Shown piece by piece: positions 6,182 through 14,500 of a stretch of 41,616 bases of DNA. The position numbers and the translations under genes were made by a program. Position 1 is the stretch's first letter, and each line of letters starts with the position of its first letter. The notes beneath the pieces were generated by a model that did not search any database, was not told where the DNA came from, and saw only the letters and a program-made list of their open reading frames with translations. Where the stretch lies: IMG/VR virus record IMGVR_UViG_3300049217_000138, positions 1 to 41,616 of that record; one strand, given 5' to 3'. Source of the stretch: a virus.

Positions 6182-6522
6182 TAAGTTTTGGTGCCAACGA
6201 CACTCTCACACTCCGCTTCAATTCCTTCGGAGAGAATCCACTCATCGGTAGTATAGGCAGATGCGATCCCCGTGATCCAGACGTTGGTGGCTCGCACGGT
6301 TTCTACCTTATCCTCATAAACTACTATATGCATCGGGTATTTCTGGGTAGATGCCTGAAAATTACTACGACCAAAGACATCATTCAATCTTGCACAAGAT
6401 AAACGCATCCTAGATATTTCAAGCTTAGGATTATTGCCGCCCTCTATCACTTTGAGTGATTGTATTGCACCAATTGGTTCTTTATTGTCAGCAAAAACTA
6501 GTATACTTATGGTAGTAGTCAT
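6142..6522 (-). CDS. Short relative of the tail tube protein
   Basis: This 126-aa protein aligns by eye with the tail tube protein at 21385. IGAIQSLKVI matches VGAVQSMAIS; YPMHIVVYEDK matches YPFDIIIYDKQ; TNVWITGIASAYTTDEWILS matches KNVWISGIDYTYQVSDWVIT; GIEAECESV matches TWEAEAIFS. It lacks the tube's first 30 residues, its extended loop (tube residues about 60-80) and its last 50 residues. It could be a specialised tube-fold subunit (tube initiator, terminator or adaptor) or a decayed duplicate. It lies last in a three-gene minus-strand cluster; the ribosome site is weak. Its 3' end overlaps the + strand gene at 6014. Confidence 0.75.
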   Translation of the reverse strand: MTTTISILVFADNKEPIGAIQSLKVIEGGNNPKLEISRMRLSCARLNDVFGRSNFQASTQKYPMHIVVYEDKVETVRATNVWITGIASAYTTDEWILSEGIEAECESVVGTKTYQSGDSSSLDQSR

Positions 6523-6548
6523 ACATTGAATATATCAGCGCTTTATCT

Positions 6549-6845
6549 TTACCAGAAAGCTCTCAGTCTTTCCAATTGCTCCAACCGAATTTGAGCTTCT
6601 TGCGGGGTGATGTAGCCGTGCACGAAATTGGCAACAATGGGAACCCTCGGATCTCCTTCATTGTGAAGCTTGATGGAGACGATACCCGTAGCACTGATTA
6701 TCCACTCGTCTTTATTTCTGGTGTTAGTCCATAACCAACACAAGCCCTGAACCTTGGTTTTCTTGACGACCTTATCACCAACGGACTCTGCGAGACAAAT
6801 CTGGTCGATGATGCCTTTGTAAAAGACATACTCTTCCGCGTTCAT
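6549..6845 (-). CDS. Hypothetical protein, 98 aa
   Basis: The product has a helical start (EEYVFYKGIIDQICLAESVG), a central beta segment with paired Trp (GLCWLWTNTRNKDEWIISAT), and a helical end (TPQEAQIRLEQLERLRAFW). It starts inside the stop codon of the 2H phosphoesterase gene (4-nt overlap at 6842-6845), so the two are co-translated and may act together. I do not recognise a family. The WIISATGIVSIKLH stretch is compatible with a small beta barrel. Confidence 0.65.
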   Translation of the reverse strand: MNAEEYVFYKGIIDQICLAESVGDKVVKKTKVQGLCWLWTNTRNKDEWIISATGIVSIKLHNEGDPRVPIVANFVHGYITPQEAQIRLEQLERLRAFW

Positions 6846-7462
6846 CGATCTATTTTTCGTCTCTCAAAGGATGGCGTAAAGAAATCCTGCAACGGGTTAT
6901 CCGCAATCTTTGCGAAGACTTCCGCCTGTTGTAAAACCAAGGAGTGCTTCTGGCGTTCCGGTCCCTTGAGTGGGAAGGTGATGAAGATACGATCATCGGC
7001 ATGATCTCCGCCCCATAATACTATCTCACCTACCGAGAACTCGATAGCGGGCTCAATATCGAAGTCATCGTGTTTGTCTTTGGAATACGCCAACGTAATA
7101 TGTGGTCTGTAGTCCTTGAAAGTTTTGGAGTAATCTATCTTACGATCATCAAACTCTTTGCACAGCTTCTTATGCACTTCGTGTAGTTCTTTGGATACCA
7201 CGGGAGCAATGATCGGGATCGGCCCATCTTCGTAAGCTGGAAAGTGAGACACCTTAGATGTCTCAATCAAGAAAGGTTTGACTTCCGAGATAACTTTGTA
7301 AGTAGCTTCCGTGGCCCGAGTTATTTCCGAGATGGGCCAGTTATCTTCGAAACATAGGATGGTGATGTGATATTCGGAAGGAGTTTCTTTCTCTCCAGGT
7401 ACTTCCAGTCCCGCTATCAGTCTACCTATTTCCGCGGGAATTCGAATTCCTAAAAATGCCAT
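6842..7462 (-). CDS. 2H phosphoesterase / LigT-like protein
   Basis: Two His-x-Thr motifs define the family: YHITILCF (residues 31-38, H32/T34) and RPHITLAY (119-126, H121/T123), about 89 residues apart in a 206-aa protein. The opening AFLGIRIPAEIGRLI is also typical. The frame extends back to 7522, but ATG 7462 has GAGG 5 nt upstream and removes the overlap with the divergent gene at 7512, so I use it. Such enzymes open 2',3'-cyclic phosphates or other cyclic nucleotide linkages; phage members include RNA-repair enzymes and the anti-CBASS enzyme Acb1. Which substrate applies here cannot be told from sequence. The last 35 residues are an extra tail. Confidence 0.88.
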   Translation of the reverse strand: MAFLGIRIPAEIGRLIAGLEVPGEKETPSEYHITILCFEDNWPISEITRATEATYKVISEVKPFLIETSKVSHFPAYEDGPIPIIAPVVSKELHEVHKKLCKEFDDRKIDYSKTFKDYRPHITLAYSKDKHDDFDIEPAIEFSVGEIVLWGGDHADDRIFITFPLKGPERQKHSLVLQQAEVFAKIADNPLQDFFTPSFERRKIDR

Positions 7463-7511
7463 ATGAACCTCGTCAGCATATATCGCAATATGACTATTAT
7501 GCCATATTAAG
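7463..7511. promoter_or_regulatory. Divergent 49-bp region between minus-strand island and + strand genes
   Basis: The minus-strand operon starts at 7462 and the metallopeptidase-like gene at 7512, so promoters for one or both should lie here. On the minus strand it carries TTAATATGGCATAATAG, with TAATAT and CATAAT as -10-like hexamers, and GAGG before the 2H start. On the + strand the only notable elements are CATATAT and CATATT. No convincing -35 was found. Confidence 0.35.
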
Positions 7512-8036
7512 ATGCCGAGCAAAAAAGATGAGAAGATACCACTTTCTCAAGTAAAAAAGCTACCTTACAAGTCTTTGAATCGTATGATCAAAAAGATGCG
7601 TGAGTTCTTGAAAAAGAACGATGTTGTTCAGAAGATGTTCCAAGACTACGGTGTGGATATCTCCGAGCTGGACTACATTCCTATGATGTTTGGCAACTTA
7701 GACGTCTCCGCCAAAACCGATCATGGCGTTATCATTTACAATTACAAGCTGCTTACCGATGGTGATTTCTTCAAGGACTTCTCTTATGGTGTTCACGAAA
7801 TGACCCACTGGTTGCAACAAACTACCGGCAACAAGGCCACCAAAAGTTCTGATGAGGGCAGCTACTTAGATAATCCCTATGAACAAGAGGGTTTTCAGAA
7901 TCAAGTGCAATACATTGCCGATCAGTTTGGTCCAGGTGAAGCTGAACAATATGTGGATGATTTGCTAGAGCATCACGAAGTAGAATCCGATAAAGAAGTA
8001 GAAGAGAAAAAAGAAACGCTTATGAGCAAAATCTAA
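7512..8036 (+). CDS. HExxH putative zinc metallopeptidase
   Basis: The 174-aa protein contains HEMTH at residues 95-99 within SYGVHEMTHWLQQ, the zincin active-site helix, with two glutamates (E124, E126) in NPYEQEGFQNQVQYIADQ about 25-27 residues later as candidates for the third ligand, a gluzincin-like layout. The N-terminal 40 residues are basic (KKLPYKSLNRMIKKMREFLK) and the C-terminus is acidic and helical. No signal peptide is seen. It could process virion proteins, be carried in the virion, or act on a host protein. Proteins of this small type are also known as non-catalytic phage structural subunits, so activity is not assured. Confidence 0.72.
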   Translation: MPSKKDEKIPLSQVKKLPYKSLNRMIKKMREFLKKNDVVQKMFQDYGVDISELDYIPMMFGNLDVSAKTDHGVIIYNYKLLTDGDFFKDFSYGVHEMTHWLQQTTGNKATKSSDEGSYLDNPYEQEGFQNQVQYIADQFGPGEAEQYVDDLLEHHEVESDKEVEEKKETLMSKI

Positions 8037-8044
8037 GCACGGGT

Positions 8045-10066
8045 GTGCCGCTGTCAAGCTCTATTTTCAGCACAAGGGCTAATAAAATTGAATTAGGGTA
8101 TATGGTTCATTATGCTAATCCCGCTAGATCTGGTTTACACAAGGTAGCCTCTTTAGGTGATGGGTATTCTATTGCCATTCAGTGGTATCAGGCTTATCCC
8201 GATACCTTTACCAACAAGATTGCTTACCACATCTATTACTCTACGGTAGAAGACAATGTCTTTACCGATGGGGTCAAGTATATCGTTTTGGACGGCTCTC
8301 TTCGAGCCAATATTATTGAACTGACTCCGGGTCAGCAATATTTCTTCTGTGTTAGACCGGTAGAATATGATCCCAATGTCATTACCTTTTTGTCTGGTCT
8401 GCCTTTAGCATATGACAACCTTCGATTTTATCCTAGCAGTATGCTTCGCCAGGATATGTCGGCCACTGATTTGATTGTTCCGCTTTTAGATGCGGAAGGA
8501 TTTACTGCGAATGGTATAGTCAAGATCGGTGTAGAGCTGATAGAGTATGTGGCCATAGATGTCGTCAATAACAATCTGATTGTTCCGCCTGCCGGAAGTG
8601 GCACCCCCGCTCATTTGCTTTTGCAATCTAACTCACTTTACTATTTGCCTAACCCCGGAAATGTTGGACAGGGAACCATCGACTCACTTACTTTGGTTAG
8701 CACTAGCGCTAAAACAGAAACTTGGACTATTCGTTGCGTCAATGTTCCACCTGATGATAATTTGGATGGATATGCCAGATTTGAGACCATTGGTTCTGTC
8801 TCTGGTAATCCACCTTATATTGATGGCAATTATCCTGTATGGCAGGCTAATGGTGATATTGTTTCCAATGAAACTTTGAGTTTCTCAGTAAGCGGAACTT
8901 TCCCTGTTAGTGGCCCCAACTTTGTTCCAGGTGATTATTTTACGGTGCAAACTGTGGGAGCCAATCCAGGTCTACCGGGTGGTCGAGGTTTCAACTTCAC
9001 TCCCATCACCATTCACAACACTGATGGATATGATGGCTATAATTTCTGGAGCCCTATTGTTAGTGAGATAGCTATACTAGAAGATCTGCGTTGGGACAAT
9101 GTTTACGAATGTCAGTCGCGTTTTGAGTACCCTAATTTTCCGTTTACCATTTTAGATGGCTACAATCAGGTGACACAAGATATTCTGTCTACTAACTTAG
9201 CGCCGGCCGATGCGGTCAACGTTTTGTTTCCGATGTATGACTTTGCTGGCTATCACAGAACGGATCCAGTTTTACTTCTTAATGGAACCTGCGTTGGTAG
9301 CTATATCGGTGGCCAGATGGGATGTATTGATGGTTATGGTAACTACAATATCTTCCGAGGCTTCTCGCTCCAAGATCAAAACACACAGAGACAGGACGTC
9401 AAGCTGTCAGTAGATGGTGAACCAGCCGTTTTGATCAAGAGAGTGCAAACGGGCCGTACCTGTAACTGCTATCTAATCTCCAGCGAATATCCAGATGATC
9501 GTTGTCCTTTCTGCTATGGCACCAAGTTTGTCTTTGGTTATGAGCAGTATTTTGATCCTCGTCATTCTGACGGTCGTATTTTGGTGAGAACCAGTCCTAC
9601 GGCCGAAAATCTCAAGATGTATGAAGCTGGTATGGAATCCGAGTTCCCACTTGATATGTGGACTCTCACTGTGCCCACCATCAAGACCAGAGATATCATC
9701 GTCCTCTTCGACCAAGATAACAACGAGTCATTTAGATATGAAGTGGGAGATGTGACTAGAAACAAGACCATCCTTGGTTTGGATGGTGGCCAAAACTTCA
9801 AGACCTTCCGAATCCGTAAGACAGATCCGGCCTATCAAGTTAGAATCTTTAGGGACACCTCTGATTTCCCAGAGCACATACAAACAAGCCTGGCTATGGC
9901 CATAGGAACTCCGCCCCACAGTCATGATATTGTGATCAACGAGAAAATATTGTCAGTCAGCCAAATCAATCAGACTACCGCCGTTTCGCAGGGTCATAAT
10001 CATCCTATTATCAATGGGGTGGTGATGGAAGTGTTTGGACATACTCACAATATCATCTTACCATAA
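8045..10066 (+). CDS. Multi-domain neck/fibre-type virion protein with zinc ribbon and His-rich tip
   Basis: The 673-aa protein reads in order: an FN3-like beta domain (about 40-110, AIQWYQAYPDT, ending LTPGQQYFFCVRP); a beta segment; a beta domain at about 205-303 also found in the sheath protein; a region with several DGY turns; a zinc-ribbon-like C473-x-C475 and C487-x2-C490 unit followed by FDPRHSDGRILVR; and a C-terminus with three His-x-His motifs (HSH 625-627, HNH 651-653, HTH 666-668). Such His pairs bind metal in trimeric phage fibre tips such as T4 gp12. The start is GTG 8045 with a poor ribosome site; ATG 8102 is an alternative. Confidence 0.8.
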   Translation: MPLSSSIFSTRANKIELGYMVHYANPARSGLHKVASLGDGYSIAIQWYQAYPDTFTNKIAYHIYYSTVEDNVFTDGVKYIVLDGSLRANIIELTPGQQYFFCVRPVEYDPNVITFLSGLPLAYDNLRFYPSSMLRQDMSATDLIVPLLDAEGFTANGIVKIGVELIEYVAIDVVNNNLIVPPAGSGTPAHLLLQSNSLYYLPNPGNVGQGTIDSLTLVSTSAKTETWTIRCVNVPPDDNLDGYARFETIGSVSGNPPYIDGNYPVWQANGDIVSNETLSFSVSGTFPVSGPNFVPGDYFTVQTVGANPGLPGGRGFNFTPITIHNTDGYDGYNFWSPIVSEIAILEDLRWDNVYECQSRFEYPNFPFTILDGYNQVTQDILSTNLAPADAVNVLFPMYDFAGYHRTDPVLLLNGTCVGSYIGGQMGCIDGYGNYNIFRGFSLQDQNTQRQDVKLSVDGEPAVLIKRVQTGRTCNCYLISSEYPDDRCPFCYGTKFVFGYEQYFDPRHSDGRILVRTSPTAENLKMYEAGMESEFPLDMWTLTVPTIKTRDIIVLFDQDNNESFRYEVGDVTRNKTILGLDGGQNFKTFRIRKTDPAYQVRIFRDTSDFPEHIQTSLAMAIGTPPHSHDIVINEKILSVSQINQTTAVSQGHNHPIINGVVMEVFGHTHNIILP

Positions 10067-10101
10067 CACATCAATAAAGCCACATATCGTAGAGAGTTTA
10101 T

Positions 10102-11481
10102 ATGCCTGATAGCGATCCAATTCCAACTACCCCCAATTTCGTTCCTGGTGTCGGCCGTTTAGTGACCGATCGATACGATTTTGAGGGTCATGTCATCGGC
10201 ACGGAGTTTAGACACACGGCCGGTAATATTGATCTATCTCCTACTTTAGTTATTGGCGGGATTACTTACACCAATGTGCAAAGTGCCATCGCTGCCATCA
10301 ATGCTCTGACAGAACCACCCGTTATTACCTCTGCTACTATCGGAATTACTACAGCCAATCTAGGTATTGTTACTCTCGGAGGAGACTTCGGTGGTTCTGC
10401 TTTGGTTCCACGCGTTACTGGCTTACAAGGTCATTCGGTCAACACCGCTCCACCAGCCGTAGGCAACGTTCTCAAATGGGGAGGAACTTCTTGGGGGCCT
10501 GCCGCCGAAAGTGCCTTCGTTGCTAGTGGCGATTTGGGCGGAAACAATCTCTCCCAACAAGTAATAAGCATCACGGGTGCAGCCGGTGTAGTGAGCATCG
10601 CTTCTACTGGTAGCACAGTTAGATGGACTTCTACTACTCCAACTCCTACTATCACTCAAGATACTCCAGGCTCAGGTTCTGGTCAGAATATGAGCATGAT
10701 AGCTCAAGCTGGATTTACAGGTAACCAGGGCGGTAGCCTTGTTCTATCTAGTGGTGCAGGTACTGCTCCAGGTGGTTCGGTGGGTAACGGCGTGGCTATT
10801 CAGCTTGGGGGATTAGGTAATTTGATGGAAGCTACCTATCTATCTACCAGCAACAGAGTTTTGTCCTTGGTTCGTCCGGGCGCCCTTACTACTTCACAAA
10901 TGCCAACTAACACAGGAGACCTGGTTGTTTATGTGGGCAATGCGGCTACTATTCCCACCGCCTTACCAACTGGTGGTGCTATTATGTGGGCTACTGGCAA
11001 CCAACTTTGGACGATGGATGCTTCTGGTAATACTTTCCAGATTGGTTCGGGCCACGCCAACCCAGATGTTTTTGGCAATCTATCTCTTACCTCTGGTCAA
11101 ACTATCACCTATCTAGATTTTGCCACCACAACCACCAATGCTGCCGTATTAGCTAGAACGTACACCCCTCCAACCAGCACCGTTGTTTACGTAGATTGTG
11201 AGTTTGTGGCCAAGGGTGTTGGACAAGTAGACGGTGCTTCTTGGACTTCCAGAAATGCCTTCGTGGTAAGTGGTGTTGGCGTTATCACTACGGTGGGAAC
11301 CAATACCTTTCCAGATTCTCGTAGTGCGGGCTCTGGTACCTTTACTACTGCCCTTACTTCACCAGTAATCACTTTTTCTGGCAGCAACATTCTGATAAAC
11401 ACAGGATTTGCACAAGCAGCTTATGCTCACAACGTTAGCTGGGTAGTTACTACCAAGTTTACCATTGTGAAAACATCCTAA
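10102..11481 (+). CDS. Tail or collar fibre protein
   Basis: The 459-aa protein is rich in Gly, Thr, Ser and Ala and low in charged residues, as fibre shafts are. A typical phage-fibre motif lies at about 92-133: GGDFGGSALVPRVTGLQGHS followed by GNVLKWGGTSWGPA, and partly repeats as ASGDLGGNNLSQQVISITGA. The C-terminal third (from about 340) is a beta-rich globular part (TITYLDFATTTTNAAVLART, then HNVSWVVTTKFTIVKTS) that may be a receptor-contact or trimerisation head. It lies between the His-tipped protein and the giant beta-helix protein, consistent with a fibre cluster. The ribosome site is AGAGAG. Confidence 0.8.
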   Translation: MPDSDPIPTTPNFVPGVGRLVTDRYDFEGHVIGTEFRHTAGNIDLSPTLVIGGITYTNVQSAIAAINALTEPPVITSATIGITTANLGIVTLGGDFGGSALVPRVTGLQGHSVNTAPPAVGNVLKWGGTSWGPAAESAFVASGDLGGNNLSQQVISITGAAGVVSIASTGSTVRWTSTTPTPTITQDTPGSGSGQNMSMIAQAGFTGNQGGSLVLSSGAGTAPGGSVGNGVAIQLGGLGNLMEATYLSTSNRVLSLVRPGALTTSQMPTNTGDLVVYVGNAATIPTALPTGGAIMWATGNQLWTMDASGNTFQIGSGHANPDVFGNLSLTSGQTITYLDFATTTTNAAVLARTYTPPTSTVVYVDCEFVAKGVGQVDGASWTSRNAFVVSGVGVITTVGTNTFPDSRSAGSGTFTTALTSPVITFSGSNILINTGFAQAAYAHNVSWVVTTKFTIVKTS

Positions 11482-11581
11482 AACCAATTCTTATCGAATA
11501 TATTACTTGTTTCGCATACCTGTGTGAGAGATATATTTGCGCAATTAAGTTATATAGTGAGAAGGAACCTTGCGGTGATAA

Positions 11582-14500
11582 ATGAGTAATTACCCATACG
11601 ATTATGATGACGACACGACGTTGCCGCCAGTAAACGACAATCTGGATGACATTGGTGGTCAAGCCATCAATGATTTGCGAGACGCTGTCTTTAGCATTGA
11701 GCAGGCTCTAGGTCTCAACATTGCCGGCACTACGCCCAACCTGGCAGCCCGTCTAGGTGTCTTTATTCTTCCCAATGGTAACCCAAATCCATCTACGCTG
11801 ACAGCTTTAGGATTGGTGACCCTTCCTATTACCAACAGTCAGATCATTGCTGCGGCCGGTATTCCTGAGTCCAAGCTAACTCTAGACTATCCAACTATCG
11901 ACTTGTTCAATTACATCAGAGACTTATCCAACAACGTCAACCAAGCTATCAACTGGATCAACGTCAGTGGTGGTAAATTAGAGCCACATCTTATCGGGGC
12001 CATCTTCCGCCACGATATGGCGCAGATAGACGTAGCCGAGATCAGCAGTCAGTTCCTCAACAATGTTTTCCGAACTCTTCGTGATAACACTAGCGCTTAC
12101 AGCCTAGCGGTAGATATGAACAATGAACTCTTGGCTCATCAGTGGGCTGACGGTTCTGTCATCAGTGGTATCAATAACATCATAACCAATGATGGTGGTA
12201 CGTATCCATCTAACTACGGTCATACCGCCAGCGGCATCTATCTCAACTCCAGTAGGTTCGCTGTTATCCCACAAACCACCCAGGACGTGCAAGCCTTTGC
12301 TGACTTCGTGGATACCTCCAGCATTTTGCTCTTGGGCACCAGAATCCAAAACTTGTATGCCAACGGTATTTCTAGGAACTCTCGTTCTTCTAGTCTACCA
12401 GTTGATGGCTATGGTCAGGCTTTAGTACCGGTTACTCCGTGTATTGCCTACCTTGAAGGACAAAATGGTACCGCTGGTATGCCAGTGGACGACATCAACT
12501 ATGGCGATGATATGATCCAATTCCAGCCTTCGGCTGGTGTTCTGGCAAGCAATGTCTTTGATGAACAGTTTGCCCTTGTTAGAGTGGGTGATATCATCAC
12601 GGTCAACTATTCGGGCGATGGCTACAATGTAGCTCTTCCGTTTGTCATTTCTGAAATCAAGACTAACGTAAGCGGACTGAACAAGACCTACTTTATTAGG
12701 ATCGCTGGTAAGAACATTGCCTTTGCACCTCACGCTACGGCCCAGATCACCAAGTGCCTCTTCAACAATAACAAGTACGGAGTTTTGGCTACCGCCGGAG
12801 TCAACTGTCCTTTCAGTAGCCCAGTTAGCACGCCAAGTCTCATCATCAGTACCCCACGTGGTGCCCAATGTTTGGGTGTTGGCTTCAGCCCAGATCAATT
12901 CAACGAAACGCATTACCTTCTATACTTAGTTTTGTATCCAGACGGTAATCCAATTGATGGACAAAACACGCTGGTCGCTATCGACGTAACTGGAAACCAG
13001 GGAACTACTCCAGGCGCTTACACACTTAGTTCTGTTGTGGCCGCCGCCAACAACGCTTTTAGGCAACCGGGCTATAACTATCGATTCATCGCTTTTGAGA
13101 ATGAAGGTGAGTTTGGCATTATGTTGGCCGACTCCTATAACAACGCCTCCTTCTCTATCATCAATGCTATCGTTACTGCCGCTGGCACCTTCGATCAAAC
13201 CAATACACAACTCACCTACCCCAACAACGTAGTGGATGTTTTCCCAGTTACTGGTTCACAAGCTCCTGACCCACTCGGTTTCGGACCTTTCGGAGCTGGT
13301 GTAGCTAGCCCTCCGTTCCAAAACGGCTATCCAACCACGGCCCAGGCTCTTTTCCCAACCTACATCTTCCCACCACTCCGTCGTAACAACTACTATGTCA
13401 ATGGCGTAGAACGAGAGGTGATGAACCTAGACGTAGATCAGATTCTGGATCAATACGGAGATGGCTACTGGCCAGCTACCATTCAATCGTTCTTCAATAC
13501 TCCGGGCCCACCAGGTCTCACTTCGGTAACCTATGCCATCCCACTAGATCTTTCTACCTCTGGTTTGAAAGTCGGTAAAACCTTGGTTGTTCAACCATAT
13601 GGCACTAATTTCGGGTTAGTCAACTACGGCAGATACATCATTCAAGGCGTCTCCTTTGTAGGCTGCCCTGTCACTGAAACTTTGGTAACCGTTTACGATG
13701 CTGTTCATGCTATCGGCGGTTCACCAGCCCCAATCGCAGCACCTGGTTCACCGGTAGGTATCTACTTCGATTCTACCTCCGTTTCTTTTGACCTAGAATC
13801 TTCCACAGACTTCTCTTCTACGCCCGGTCCTTTCAAGAGATTTTTCGAGGCTTACATCAATGGTAATGGTGAGACCTTCACTCATGAGCGAGGAAGAATC
13901 AGCATCAGTGGTACCATCACTGTCAACGGAATCCCTCTCTACAATACTTATGCCCCAGGCTTGGGACAACTAGATCTAGTCAACATTTCTCCTAACCTGA
14001 GAGGTTATCAGTTTGGTCCTGTCAACAAGATCACTTTGTTTGTCAATAACTTTTCCTCCAGCACCGGATTGTATGACGGTTACCTATGCTCTTTTGATGG
14101 CACCAACTTTACCCGATCCGGTAAAGATGTCACCAGTAAGATTGGACAAGTCGCCAGATTCTATGACGAAACTAACAACGATTTCGTGGAAGTAATCTTC
14201 GTAGTTTCCGACTCCATTACAACCTTTAGCAACCAATACATCGATATTCAGCTTTTCCCAACGCTCTCACTCGATGAAGAGATAATGCTACTGAGCCACT
14301 GTCAAGTGACTATCGTGGGTGGACTTCCAACCGTTGACCAAATTTCCGATCAACGTCAATTTGGAAATATCAGCGAAGAAGAACTAACTACTTCTGCTAT
14401 CAATTTCATCTCGTTATCTGATCAGCTCCTTCATTTCAACGGAGTTGTTAGAGGTTTCGATATCGTTGGAAATACTCCATACAGTACCTCATATCTCTTG

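Noticed and set aside
7463-7522. Upstream start extending the 2H gene by 20 residues
   Set aside because: It would overlap the divergent gene at 7512 and has no ribosome site; ATG 7462 has GAGG at the right distance and begins the family's usual N-terminus.
12422-12913. Long minus-strand frame inside the giant fibre gene
   Set aside because: It has shadow composition, no ribosome site, and lies inside the uninterrupted 1967-aa frame.
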